Assembly: GCF_000711955.1 (NCBI RefSeq)
Contig: NZ_JONR01000019.1
Span: 47,317 to 111,316, forward strand
DNA from: Nevskia soli DSM 19509
Lineage (GTDB): Bacteria > Pseudomonadota > Gammaproteobacteria > Nevskiales > Nevskiaceae
Length of the DNA: 64,000 nt
Direction: 5' to 3'
How positions within the stretch are numbered: the first letter of the stretch is position 1; each line of letters starts with the position of its first letter. Of the stretch, positions 43,038 through 52,434 are shown piece by piece. A model generated the notes under the pieces. It saw nothing but the letters and a program-made list of their open reading frames with translations, was not told where the DNA came from and did no database searches. A program made the translations under genes and the position numbers.

Positions 43038-44570
43038 TTAGCTCTTCGGCGGCACCTGGATCGCCAGGAACAGCGGCGAGCCCTGGCGCTGCACCAGCAT
43101 CGGCACGGTCTGGCCCGGCGTCAGCCGCCCCACCACCTCGCCGTAGCGGCTGACGCTATCGACTTCCTGACCGGCGATGGACAGGATCACATCGCCACCC
43201 TGCAAGCCGGCTTCACGGCCCGGCCCGGCGCCGACCGCGCTGATGCGCACGCCGCCGGTGACGACCTTGGCCTTGCTGCGCTCGTCGGTGCTCAAGTCCT
43301 GCACCGTCAGGCCCAGCGGCGGGCCGCCCTGGTCGGCGCCGGGACCCGGCGACTGGCCGGGCGCCTTGGGCTTGCGCGGCGCCGGGGAACTGTTGTCCGC
43401 ATCGGGCTGATCCTGCGTATCCAGGGTGCCGACTTCGACCTTGACCGTAATGCTGCGCCCGTCGCGCAGCAATTCCAGACTGACGGTGTCGCCTGGCGTG
43501 CTGTCGCCGACCAGCGGCGGCAGGGACTTGGAGGTGGTCAGTTCACCGCCGTTGTATTTCAGCAGCACGTCGCCAGCCTTGAGGCCGGCCTGGAGGGCCG
43601 GGCTGTCCGGCAGGACCTTGGCCACCAGGGCGCCTTCCGGCTTGGGCAGGTTGAAGGACTTGGCCAGGTTACGGTCCACTTCCTGCACCACCACGCCGAG
43701 CCAGCCGCGCGTGACCTTGCCGTGCTCCTTCAGTTCACGCGCCACCTTCGAGGCGATGTCGATGGGAATGGCGAAGGCCACGCCCATGAAACCACCGGTC
43801 TGGCTGTAGATCTGCGAATTGACCCCGACCACTTCACCCTTGAGGTTGAACAAGGGGCCGCCCGAGTTGCCGGGATTGATGGCGGCATCGGTCTGGATGA
43901 AGGGCACATACTGCTCGGTGTCGAGATTGCGCCCCTTGGCGGAGATGATGCCGGCGGTGACCGTATAGTCGAAACTGAACGGCGAGCCGATGGCCAGCAC
44001 CCACTCGCCGACGCGGGTCTTGCGCATGTCGGCCAGCTTCACCGCGGTCAGCCCCTTGGCGTCGATCTTGAGCAGGGCGATGTCGGCGCGTTCGTCGCTG
44101 CCGATCACCTGGGCCGGCAGCTCGCGATGATCCGACAGGCGCACCGTCACTTCCTTGGCGTCGCTCACCACGTGCTGGTTGGTGAGGATGTAGCCGTCCT
44201 CGGTCAGGATGAAGCCCGAGCCGAGCGACTGCTCGTTGCCCGGCCCGGTGTCGTCGCCAGAGCCATCGTCCGCACCGTCGCCGCCGGAACTGGAGGCGCC
44301 GCCCAGCTGGTCGCCCCCACCCTTGCCATCCTTGCCGTGCTTGTCGAGAAACTTCTTCAGCCAGTCCGGCACCTGGCCCTGGGCCTCGTCGGGCCCCGGC
44401 TCATCGCCCTGCGGCGTCGCCGAAACAGCGCTGATATTGACCACCGAGGGACTGACCTGCTCCACCAGGTCGGCGAAATCCGGCAGCGACTTGGCCGGAT
44501 GGGAGCAGGACGCCACCAGCATCAGCGCACAGATCGAACCGATCCGCAGGACAGGGGCTGCGAAGCGCAT
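43038..44570 (-). CDS. mucD: Periplasmic serine protease DegP/MucD type
   Basis: MucD degrades misfolded envelope proteins and restrains the sigma-E response. The 510 residues have the catalytic triad in ILTNQHVVSDA (His), ERADIALLKI (Asp) and NPGNSGGPLF (Ser), then two PDZ domains (from about residues 300 and 420). The N-terminus ends in a lipobox-like LVASCSH, suggesting a lipid anchor. An unusually long Gly/Asp/Ser-rich loop of some 50 residues precedes the protease core. The start at ATG 44570 was chosen because the signal sequence begins there. Confidence 0.94.
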   Translation of the reverse strand: MRFAAPVLRIGSICALMLVASCSHPAKSLPDFADLVEQVSPSVVNISAVSATPQGDEPGPDEAQGQVPDWLKKFLDKHGKDGKGGGDQLGGASSSGGDGADDGSGDDTGPGNEQSLGSGFILTEDGYILTNQHVVSDAKEVTVRLSDHRELPAQVIGSDERADIALLKIDAKGLTAVKLADMRKTRVGEWVLAIGSPFSFDYTVTAGIISAKGRNLDTEQYVPFIQTDAAINPGNSGGPLFNLKGEVVGVNSQIYSQTGGFMGVAFAIPIDIASKVARELKEHGKVTRGWLGVVVQEVDRNLAKSFNLPKPEGALVAKVLPDSPALQAGLKAGDVLLKYNGGELTTSKSLPPLVGDSTPGDTVSLELLRDGRSITVKVEVGTLDTQDQPDADNSSPAPRKPKAPGQSPGPGADQGGPPLGLTVQDLSTDERSKAKVVTGGVRISAVGAGPGREAGLQGGDVILSIAGQEVDSVSRYGEVVGRLTPGQTVPMLVQRQGSPLFLAIQVPPKS

Positions 44571-44707
44571 GAGGCAGGACTCCGATGAACGAGGGATGAT
44601 GAAAATGGGCGGCAATACCCCTGGACCGGCTTCCTGCCGGTGCGCGGGGGCAGCAGTTGAACACGGCCGTATTATGCGGGCAAGTAGCGGCACTTGCCGC
44701 CGCCGGC

Positions 44708-45748
44708 TTACTGCGCCCTTGCCCCGCCGTCATTGGCGGCCGGCGGAACCTCGATGGGAAACACCGGACGCACGCCATCGCCGATCATGCGGATCGCCTG
44801 GGACGGCACTTCGCCGACGATGGTGATATGGAACGAACCCATCATGCGGCCGTAAGCTTCCACCGGCCCCACGCGGGACACGCCACGGAACGCTTTCTCC
44901 GGGGCATGGTGTTCGATGGCGCTGAACACGGACACCGCCGACAAGCCATCCGACAGCAGCAGGTGCTCGACCTTGCCTTCCTGTCCCTGCGGCAGGGGGC
45001 GCTGTTCGCGCGCCACGACCCGGTAGCCGGGCGGCAGCTTCTCGAACGAAACCTGCGGGCGATCCTCATCGGTGGTCGCCGGCGTGGCGTCCAGCGACGG
45101 CAGTTCCTGCGCGATGGTGCGGAACTTGGAGGCATCCACTTCCGGCTCCTCGAACGCCGCATCTTCGATGGCGGCCGGGAACGAAACCTCGGTGAACATG
45201 ACCTGTTCCAGCACTTCACCCTGTTGCCCGACCAGGCTCACCTTGAGCGGCAGGCCGGTTTCCTTGTCGGCCCAGATCTCGTAGCCGTAGCGGAACTGGT
45301 CGCGCGGCATCACCGCTACGCCATTGCAGTCGCGGCCGGCAATGCGGCCGGAACCCTGGTCGCGGAATTCATACCACTGCGACAGCTGGCGCAGGCGCTC
45401 GGGCTTGAGCTGGGCCAGGAAATTCTTCATGCCGGCCGGACGGTCGATGCTGACCATGCGGTCCTTGGGCAGGACGCAGATCAGGCGATTGTCGATGCGC
45501 AGCAATTGCCGGGGTTCGCCGGTCAGGGCCACCAGGTGCTCGCGCTCGCTGCCGTCCTTGAACCGGTGCTGCACCTTGAGCACGTCGAATTCATCGTCGC
45601 CGCGATACAGGATCACACCCTGATAGGTGGTATTGCGGGCGGAGTCGCCGGCGCGGACCAGGGTATCGGAGGGGTCGGCGGCATGCGCCGAAAACACGGC
45701 GGCGGCCCAGGCCGCGGTTGCGCCTGCTCGGAACAACCGGGCCATCAT
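44708..45748 (-). CDS. rseB: Sigma-E regulatory protein RseB/MucB
   Basis: RseB binds RseA in the periplasm and senses mislocalised lipopolysaccharide and lipoproteins. The 346 residues have a signal peptide (ATAAWAAAVFSAHAAD) and the MucB/RseB fold (TYQGVILYRGDDEFDVLKVQHRFKDGSEREHLVALTGE region; RDCNGVAVMPRDQFRYGYEIWAD). Its start overlaps the rseA stop as TAATG. Confidence 0.94.
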   Translation of the reverse strand: MMARLFRAGATAAWAAAVFSAHAADPSDTLVRAGDSARNTTYQGVILYRGDDEFDVLKVQHRFKDGSEREHLVALTGEPRQLLRIDNRLICVLPKDRMVSIDRPAGMKNFLAQLKPERLRQLSQWYEFRDQGSGRIAGRDCNGVAVMPRDQFRYGYEIWADKETGLPLKVSLVGQQGEVLEQVMFTEVSFPAAIEDAAFEEPEVDASKFRTIAQELPSLDATPATTDEDRPQVSFEKLPPGYRVVAREQRPLPQGQEGKVEHLLLSDGLSAVSVFSAIEHHAPEKAFRGVSRVGPVEAYGRMMGSFHITIVGEVPSQAIRMIGDGVRPVFPIEVPPAANDGGARAQ

Positions 45749-46449
45749 TAGTGCTGTCCGCTCGTACGGTATTCCGCGGTGCGCACCATCATGCGGGGAT
45801 AGCTCAGCGCGCCACCCACACCCTGCTCGGCGCGCATATTGCTGTGTTCCATCATGTATTCGCTGAGCTGGCTCGCGGTATCGGCGTCGAGCTGCGACCA
45901 GCGGGTCTCCACCGGCTCATCGGCGCTGCCGCCGCTGGTGTTGGAAACCTGAACCAGCTTGGCCTGCTGCTGCGGAGCCACGGCGTAAGCGACCGGCTGC
46001 ATGCCCGCGCTGCCCGTTGCGGAAGGCCCGGCGCTGGCGACGGCGGCCGGCGCGCCTCCGACCGGCTGGCTGAGCACGCGGTAGCCCCCGACCGTAACCA
46101 CGGCGGCAATGGAGGCCGCAGCCGCCAACCCCACCATGGGCTGCCAACGCGAGCGGGACGCGGCCACGACAGGCGCGGCGACGGCCCGCCGGGGCTGCAG
46201 AGCCACGACCTTGGGCGAACGTACCGGCTCGGCAGCGGCCCCATCGCGCTGGATGGCGGCCATGACACCGGCGCAGAAGTCCGGTGAAACCGCACGAATC
46301 CGTGTGTTTTCAACGGCTTCGCGAGTCACACACATGCGGGTCCAGCGCTGCTTCAGGGCCGGGGACTCATCCAGCTGTTGGAGCAGGCGTTCGACTTCAA
46401 CCGGGGTGCATTCCCCGTCCAGCAAAGCTGACAGAAGTTCTTCAGACAT
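45748..46449 (-). CDS. rseA: Anti-sigma-E factor RseA/MucA
   Basis: RseA sequesters RpoE at the inner membrane. The 233 residues have the N-terminal sigma-binding domain (MSEELLSALLDGECTPVEVERLL), one membrane helix (VGLAAAASIAAVVTVGGYRVL) and a periplasmic C-terminus. The start was set at ATG 46449 because MSEELLSALLDGE aligns with the family; an in-frame start at 46461 adds four residues. A gap of 181 bp separates it from rpoE, unusually long for this pair. Confidence 0.93.
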   Translation of the reverse strand: MSEELLSALLDGECTPVEVERLLQQLDESPALKQRWTRMCVTREAVENTRIRAVSPDFCAGVMAAIQRDGAAAEPVRSPKVVALQPRRAVAAPVVAASRSRWQPMVGLAAAASIAAVVTVGGYRVLSQPVGGAPAAVASAGPSATGSAGMQPVAYAVAPQQQAKLVQVSNTSGGSADEPVETRWSQLDADTASQLSEYMMEHSNMRAEQGVGGALSYPRMMVRTAEYRTSGQH

Positions 46450-46630
46450 TGAGCTTCTCAATTTTCCGGCACCTGGCCCGTTCAGCGGCCGTTAAGGAAT
46501 AAGGTATCTAACTAATAAACCACAGACTGTGTAAAAAGTTCCACACCACCCGTTAGGCAAAAATTACCTATGGTGGCCGTTCCGCCCGGAAGCCGCCCCG
46601 GTGGCTGCCTTCGCCATGCCGGTTGCGCGC

Positions 46631-47206
46631 TCACTCGTTCAACAAAGGCTGCACCACGGCATCGATCGCCTCGCGCGCCCGGAAAATGCGCGAACGCACC
46701 GTTCCGATCGGGCAATCCATCACCTCGGCGATCTCCTCGTAACTCAGCCCCTCCAGCTCGCGCAAGGTGATGGCCTGACGCAGGTCGGCCGGCAGCTTGT
46801 GGATGACCTCGGCGACCTTCTGCTTGATCTCTTCCGACAAGAGCAGGGACTCCGGGGTATCGACATCGCTCAGATGCTCGGTATGGCCATATTGTTCCGC
46901 GTCGGAGATATCGATGTCCTGGTTGGCCGGACGCCGCCCGCGCGAAACGATGTGATTCTTCGCGGTATTGATGCCGATGCGATACAGCCAGGTATAGAAA
47001 GCGCTCTGGCCGCGGAAGCCGTTGAGGGCGCGATAGGCCTTGATGAAGGTTTCCTGGGCGACATCGGGGGCATCGGACTCCCCTACCAGCCGGCTCACCA
47101 GCTGGATGATCTTGTACTGGTATTTACGCACCAGCAGCTCGAAGGCGCGGGCATTCCCTTCCTGTGCAAGTGCGACTAGTTGTTCGTCTGTTTGTTCTTC
47201 GCTCAT
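46631..47206 (-). CDS. rpoE: RNA polymerase sigma factor RpoE (AlgU type)
   Basis: This extracytoplasmic-function sigma factor controls the envelope stress regulon. The 191 residues have region 2 (FELLVRKYQYKIIQLVSRLVG, DVAQETFIKAYRALNGFRGQSAFYTWLYRI) and region 4 (LRELEGLSYEEIAEVMDCPIGTVRSRIFRARE). The sequence is close to Pseudomonas AlgU. Start ATG 47206 (MSEEQTDEQLV). It is divergent from nadB across a 129-bp gap. Confidence 0.97.
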   Translation of the reverse strand: MSEEQTDEQLVALAQEGNARAFELLVRKYQYKIIQLVSRLVGESDAPDVAQETFIKAYRALNGFRGQSAFYTWLYRIGINTAKNHIVSRGRRPANQDIDISDAEQYGHTEHLSDVDTPESLLLSEEIKQKVAEVIHKLPADLRQAITLRELEGLSYEEIAEVMDCPIGTVRSRIFRAREAIDAVVQPLLNE

Positions 47207-47335
47207 GCACAAGTCATGTCATTGCCGCAGCCGGCGGTCGGCATCCCCGATTTCCGGATAAACTCCCTGTCCCCGCCCAAACCGCCGCCATAGGCTGCGG
47301 TTCCTCGATATTGTAACAAGCTATCCACCCAAGCC

Positions 47336-48934
47336 GTGAATTCTGCTACTGAAGTCCTGATCCTGGGCAGCGGTGCCGCCGGACTGTCCGCCGCATTGCG
47401 CCTGGCCGAAAATGGTCATCGCGTCACCGTCGTCTCCAAGGGCACCCTGGCCGGCGGCAGCACCTTGTGGGCGCAGGGCGGCATCTCCGCCGTGCTCGAC
47501 GAAGAGGACTCGCTGGAAGCGCATGTGCGCGACACCCTCATCGCCGGCGGCGGCCTGTGCGACGAGCGGGCGGTGCGCTTCACCGTGGGACGCGGGCCGG
47601 ACTGCATCCGCTGGCTGGTCGAAAAGGGGGTGGCGTTCACCCAGGAAGACGGCGAATTGCGCGGCCAGCGCCTGCACCTGACACGCGAAGGCGGCCACAG
47701 CCACCGCCGCGTCGTGCACGCCGCCGACGCCACCGGCCGCGCCGTGGAGACCACCCTGGTGGCCCTGGCCGCCGAGCACCCGAACATCACCGTGCGCGAG
47801 CAGTCGGTGGCGGTGGACCTGGTGATCGACCGCGCGGCCAGGCGCGTGCTCGGCGCCTACCTGATGCACCGCCCCAGCGGCCGCATCACGGCGGTGCCGG
47901 CCAAGGCGGTGATTCTCGCCACCGGCGGCGCCAACCAGGTCTACCTGTATTCCAGCAATCCCTTCGGCGCTTCCGGCGATGGCATCGCCATGGCCTGGCG
48001 CGCCGGCTGCCGGGTGGCGAACATGGAATTCATGCAGTTCCATCCGACCTGCCTGTACCACGGCGACTCGCGCTCCTTCCTCATCTCCGAGGCGCTGCGC
48101 GGCGAAGGCGCCACCCTGCATGTACCGAATGCGGACGGCAGCGTCGGCGAACGCTTCATGCCGCGCTTCGACGAGCGCGGCGAGCTCGCCCCGCGCGACA
48201 TCGTCGCCCGCGCCATCGACCATGAAATGAAGCGGCTCGGCGTCAAGCACGTCTGGCTCGACATCTCGCACAAGCCGCCGGAGTTCGTGCGGGCGCATTT
48301 CCCGTCGATCTACGAGCACTGCCTGAAGCTGGGCATCGACATCACCCGCCAGCCGATCCCGGTGGTGCCCTCCGCCCACTTCACCTGCGGCGGCGTGCTC
48401 ACCGACCTGCGCGCGCGTACCGACGTCGCCGGGCTTTATGCCGCAGGCGAGGTCGCCTGCACCGGCCTGCACGGCGCCAACCGCCTGGCCAGCAACTCTC
48501 TCCTGGAGTGCCTGGCGTTCGCCCAGGCCGCCGCCGAGGATCTGGAAGTGGAGTTGCCCAACCTGCCGGAGCCGCCGCCGATCAAGCCCTGGGACGAGAG
48601 CCGCGTCTCCGATTCGGACGAAGACGTGGTGGTCTCGCACAACTGGGTCGAACTGCGCACCTTCATGTGGGATTACGTGGGCATCGTCCGCACCAGCAAG
48701 CGCCTGCTGCGAGCACAGCACCGTGTCGACCTGCTCAAGCGCGAAATCATCGAGTTCTACCGCAACTACCGCATCAGCCATCACCTGATCGAACTGCGCA
48801 ATCTCGTCACCGTGGCGGAGCTGATCGTGCGCTCGGCGCTGGAGCGGCGCGAAAGCCGCGGCCTGCACTACACCCTGGATTTTCCGCAGACCGATGCGGT
48901 GGCCAAGCCCACCGTGCTGACGCCCGGCCGCTGA
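47336..48934 (+). CDS. nadB: L-aspartate oxidase
   Basis: NadB oxidises aspartate to iminoaspartate, the first step of de novo NAD synthesis. The 532 residues begin with the FAD motif ILGSGAAGLSAALRLAE. Further family motifs are STLWAQGGISAVL, FMQFHPTCLYHG, ARAIDHEMKRLG, HFTCGGVLTD and GEVACTGLHGANRLASNSLLE. The start is GTG at 47336. The divergent nadB/rpoE arrangement is common in gammaproteobacteria. Confidence 0.97.
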   Translation: MNSATEVLILGSGAAGLSAALRLAENGHRVTVVSKGTLAGGSTLWAQGGISAVLDEEDSLEAHVRDTLIAGGGLCDERAVRFTVGRGPDCIRWLVEKGVAFTQEDGELRGQRLHLTREGGHSHRRVVHAADATGRAVETTLVALAAEHPNITVREQSVAVDLVIDRAARRVLGAYLMHRPSGRITAVPAKAVILATGGANQVYLYSSNPFGASGDGIAMAWRAGCRVANMEFMQFHPTCLYHGDSRSFLISEALRGEGATLHVPNADGSVGERFMPRFDERGELAPRDIVARAIDHEMKRLGVKHVWLDISHKPPEFVRAHFPSIYEHCLKLGIDITRQPIPVVPSAHFTCGGVLTDLRARTDVAGLYAAGEVACTGLHGANRLASNSLLECLAFAQAAAEDLEVELPNLPEPPPIKPWDESRVSDSDEDVVVSHNWVELRTFMWDYVGIVRTSKRLLRAQHRVDLLKREIIEFYRNYRISHHLIELRNLVTVAELIVRSALERRESRGLHYTLDFPQTDAVAKPTVLTPGR

Positions 48935-48979
48935 TCGGCGGCTTGCGCGCCGCGCAAGCCGCCATCGCTGCCGGCCGTA

Positions 48980-49375
48980 TCAACCCCGCGCCGGATTCTC
49001 CTGCTGCTTCTTGCCGCTGCGCGCCTCGTGTGCCAACGCCTGGTATTGCTTGCGCATCTTCTCCAGGGCCTCGTCATCGAGATGCTCCAGATCCAGCAGC
49101 ACATTCTGGGCTTTCGCCGAGGCACGGATCAGTTCGTCGAGCTTGATCTGCAAGGCGGCGGTATCGCGGTTCTGCGTGTTCTGGATGATGAACACCATCA
49201 GGAAGGTCACGACGCTGGTCGCGGTATTGACCACCAGCTGCCAGGTGTCGGAGAACTTGAACAAGGGCCCGGTTGCGGCCCATGCCACGATGGCGGCGGT
49301 GACGATGGCAAAGGTGGCCGCATGCCCGGCCATGCGTGACAGCCACTGCGCGAACTGCGCGAATTTTTCCTTCAT
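48980..49375 (-). CDS. Low-affinity iron permease family membrane protein
   Basis: The 131-residue protein has two membrane helices (ATFAIVTAAIVAWAATGPLF and WQLVVNTATSVVTFLMVFII) and the family motif FIIQNTQNRDTAALQIKLDELIR. This is the bacterial version of the Fet4-like family, whose iron transport role is not well tested. It converges with nadB. Confidence 0.87.
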   Translation of the reverse strand: MKEKFAQFAQWLSRMAGHAATFAIVTAAIVAWAATGPLFKFSDTWQLVVNTATSVVTFLMVFIIQNTQNRDTAALQIKLDELIRASAKAQNVLLDLEHLDDEALEKMRKQYQALAHEARSGKKQQENPARG

Positions 49376-49470
49376 TTCGATGATCTCCTCGCCTGATTAC
49401 GAAACTAGGACATCGAATCCGGCATTTGATGCGATGCCTGCAGCTCCGCGGTTGCGGCAGGATCAGCAAA

Positions 49471-49740
49471 TCACCTCAGGCCCAGGCGCTTCGCCAGGCT
49501 TTTCGCGTCGGCCGGCGCCTTGACGCTGAAACGGAACCCCGCGGGCGTGGCGTCGTACCAGCTCTCGTAGCTCTGCGGGCGCTGCAGAGAGTAGAACGAA
49601 CCATTGATCTCGATCGTGGCCAGTTCCCGCGAGGCGAATTCCAGTTCGCCGCGCTGCGGCAGATCCTTCGGATAGAACGCACCCCGCCACGGCGGATAAC
49701 GCCAGCCCGAGATGCCGATGCGGATGGTTGCGGGTTTCAT
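49471..49740 (-). pseudogene. DUF72-family gene, truncated at the 3' end
   Basis: The 89-residue reading (MKPATIRIGISGWRYPPWRG, ELATIEINGSFYSLQRPQSYESW) is a good match to the N-terminal third of DUF72 proteins, which are normally about 250 residues. After AGFRFSVKAP the sequence leaves the family pattern and stops. The remaining two thirds of the domain are not found downstream. It is probably a decayed remnant. It is divergent from ligD. Confidence 0.75.
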
Positions 49741-49858
49741 GTCGTACTTGGAAAACGATCTTCGGCAGAAGGTTCGATCCACCGGCGCACGAAGCCGTGC
49801 CGGGGAATTATCGGGAGCCAGCTATAGTCTTAACTTCGGGACTATGGAAAGGACTCGA

Positions 49859-52414
49859 ATGCCGAGCAGGCTCTCGGAATACCGGCGCAAACGCGACTTC
49901 GCGGCTACGCCCGAACCGGCACCCCACAAGGGCGGCCGCGGGAGCACTGCCCCCGAAGCCGCACCTCGTCGCTACGTGATCCACCTGCACCACGCGCGCA
50001 GCCGCCATTTCGACCTGCGCCTGCAGGTTGGCAATACCTTGCGCAGCTGGGCCGTACCCAAGGGGCCCTCCCTCGATCCAGCCAACAAACGCCTGGCGGT
50101 GGAAGTGGAGGACCATCCACTCGACTACGGCAACTTCGAAGGCACCATTCCGGAAGGACACTATGGCGCCGGCAAGGTCTGGATCTGGGACGAAGGGATA
50201 TGGACACCCGAGGGTGATCCGGCAAAGCTGCTCAAGGCCGGCCGGCTGCACTTCGATCTTCACGGCAGCCGGCTGCATGGCGGCTGGTCCCTGGTGCGCA
50301 CGCACCTGGGCGGCAAACGCCCGCAATGGCTGCTGATGAAGTCGAGAGACGAAGCGGCGCGCAAGGGCGACGAGGCTGACGACACGCCATTGGCGCAATG
50401 GCTGAAACGGCATCCCACGGCAACGCCCGCCCAACCCAAGGTGAAGGCGGCGAAGAAGCGGAAGAAAAGCAGCGCGAAGCGCTCCGCCCTGCCCGCCTCC
50501 ATCGGCCTGCAACTGGCCAAGCTCACCGAACGCGCTCCCGCGGGAGCAGACTGGCTGCATGAGGTCAAATTCGACGGCTATCGCGTGCTGCTCTGGCGTG
50601 ACGGCGACGAAGTACGCATCACTTCGCGCGGCGACCAGGACTGGACCCAAAAGCTGGAGGGGGCGGCGGCGGCACTGCGCACCCTGCCCTGTGCATCCTG
50701 CGTACTCGACGGCGAACTGGTGGCCACGGACGCGGAAGGGCGCAGCAACTTCGGCCTGCTGCAAAGACGTTTCGGCGAAGACGATCAACGGGACTCCCTG
50801 TCGGTGATGATCTTCGACCTGCTGTACCTCGACGGCGAGGACCTGCGCCCCCTGCAGCAACTCCAACGCAAGAAACGGCTGGCTGCATTGCTGGAGGACG
50901 TAACAGCACCGCTGCAACTCACCTCCTTCGTTACGGGCCACGGTCCGAAGGTGGCCGAGCAAGCCTGCGCCAACGGGCTCGAAGGCATCATTTCCAAGGC
51001 CGCATCCGCGCCTTACGGGGACGGCCGCAGCGAAGCCTGGCTCAAGATCAAATGCGTGCAGTCGGACGAATATGCGGTGATCGGCTATACCACCGGCAAG
51101 GGTTCGCGCGCCGCGCTCGGCGCGCTGCTGCTGGCGACGCCCGGTGCGAAGCGCAAGTCCGGTTGGCGTTATATCGGTCGCGTGGGAACCGGCTTCGACA
51201 GCGCCATGATCGAAGATCTGCTGCACCGCTTCAAATCCGCCCCGAGGCCGAAGAATCTGGAAAACATTCCCGGCCGCGCCGAGCTTCGCGGTGCCTCCCC
51301 CGTGTGGGTCAAGCCGGAACTGGTGGTGGAAACCGAATTCCGCGGCCTGACCGAGGATGGCCTGCTGCGCCAGGCGAGCCTCAAGGGGCTGCGCCTGGAT
51401 CGCAGCATCCGCTCCCTGGAATCCTCGCGCCGCGATATCGCGCGGACCCATTTCCCCTTGCGCAAAGCAGCCCCGCGCACGCTCGATCCGGAGGTAGAGA
51501 TGCCCGCACCCGCCCGCAGCCGCGGCAAGCGCAAGGCTGGCGCAAAAGCGCCCACGGCCGAAGTCCAGCTGAGTCATCCCGAACGCGTGCTGTTCAAGAA
51601 GCCGCGCATCACCAAGCGGGACCTCGCCGGCTTCTATACCGATATCGCCGACTTCATCCTGCCGGGATTGGTCAACCGCCCCCTGCTGCTGATGCGCTGC
51701 CCCGATGGCGCCGCCGGCGCCTGTTTTTTCCAGAAACATCTGAGTCCCGGGTTTCCCCGTTCGGTACGGGAAGTAATGGACCCAGCCGAGAAAACACGCT
51801 GGGTCTACGTCGACAGCCTCGAAGGCCTGCTCGGGCTGGTGCAGATGAACTGCCTGGAATTCCATGTCTGGGGCTCGACGGTATCCGACCTGGACCGCGC
51901 CGATCGGCTGGTGATGGACCTCGATCCCGCCCCGGGCGTGCCGTGGAAGGCCGTGATCAAGTGCGCCCTTGAGCTGCGCCGGCGCCTGCAGGATCTGAAG
52001 CTGCAATCGTATGTGCGCACCTCGGGCGGCAAGGGCCTGCATCTGGTCGTTCCGGTCAAACCGGCGGCGGACTGGGAAACGGCAAAGAGCTTCGCCCATG
52101 CGCTGGCCGAAACATTGGCACAGGAGCAACCCGAACGCTACGTCTCAACGGCGAGCAAGGCCAAACGCGGCGGCAAGATCTTCATCGACTATCTGCGCAA
52201 CGGGCGCGGCTCCACGGCGGTGGCTTCCTATTCCCTGCGCAACCGGCCCGGCGCGCCCATCGCCACGCCCCTGCGCTGGGATGAATTGCCGCGCCTGCGT
52301 GCGCCCGATCATTACAACTACGACAACATCCGGCGGCGGCTGTCGCGGCTCGGTGCGGATCCCTGGATCGGCATCGACAAGCTGCGCCAGTCGCTGCCTT
52401 CGGTAGAACCCTGA
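49859..52414 (+). CDS. ligD: Multifunctional NHEJ DNA ligase LigD (phosphoesterase-ligase-polymerase)
   Basis: LigD processes and seals double-strand breaks with Ku. The 851 residues carry, in order, three domains. A 3'-phosphoesterase has HHARSRHFDLRL at about 44-55 and PEGHYGAG. An ATP-dependent ligase has the adenylated Lys237 in EVKFDGYR. A primase-polymerase runs from about 555, with VMDLDPAPGVPW and SYVRTSGGKGLHLVVP. The order is that of Pseudomonas LigD. The start was set at ATG 49859 because GGAAAGGA lies just upstream and MPSRLSEYRRKRDF matches the family. A Lys-rich linker lies at 193-208. It is in an operon with ku. Confidence 0.96.
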   Translation: MPSRLSEYRRKRDFAATPEPAPHKGGRGSTAPEAAPRRYVIHLHHARSRHFDLRLQVGNTLRSWAVPKGPSLDPANKRLAVEVEDHPLDYGNFEGTIPEGHYGAGKVWIWDEGIWTPEGDPAKLLKAGRLHFDLHGSRLHGGWSLVRTHLGGKRPQWLLMKSRDEAARKGDEADDTPLAQWLKRHPTATPAQPKVKAAKKRKKSSAKRSALPASIGLQLAKLTERAPAGADWLHEVKFDGYRVLLWRDGDEVRITSRGDQDWTQKLEGAAAALRTLPCASCVLDGELVATDAEGRSNFGLLQRRFGEDDQRDSLSVMIFDLLYLDGEDLRPLQQLQRKKRLAALLEDVTAPLQLTSFVTGHGPKVAEQACANGLEGIISKAASAPYGDGRSEAWLKIKCVQSDEYAVIGYTTGKGSRAALGALLLATPGAKRKSGWRYIGRVGTGFDSAMIEDLLHRFKSAPRPKNLENIPGRAELRGASPVWVKPELVVETEFRGLTEDGLLRQASLKGLRLDRSIRSLESSRRDIARTHFPLRKAAPRTLDPEVEMPAPARSRGKRKAGAKAPTAEVQLSHPERVLFKKPRITKRDLAGFYTDIADFILPGLVNRPLLLMRCPDGAAGACFFQKHLSPGFPRSVREVMDPAEKTRWVYVDSLEGLLGLVQMNCLEFHVWGSTVSDLDRADRLVMDLDPAPGVPWKAVIKCALELRRRLQDLKLQSYVRTSGGKGLHLVVPVKPAADWETAKSFAHALAETLAQEQPERYVSTASKAKRGGKIFIDYLRNGRGSTAVASYSLRNRPGAPIATPLRWDELPRLRAPDHYNYDNIRRRLSRLGADPWIGIDKLRQSLPSVEP

Positions 52415-52434
52415 CAATACAACGAGGACGGCTC

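Noticed and set aside
46536..46542. GGAACTT on the minus strand between rpoE and rseA, resembling a sigma-E -35 box
   Set aside because: No -10 element lies at the normal 16-17 base spacing; TCTGT is only about nine bases away.
47321..48868. Long minus-strand frame opposite nadB
   Set aside because: Composition is His/Val/Asp-rich as expected from the complement of a GC-rich gene; nadB is unmistakable on the other strand.
49808..52129. 773-codon minus-strand frame opposite ligD
   Set aside because: It covers a well-supported LigD gene and shows no domains of its own.
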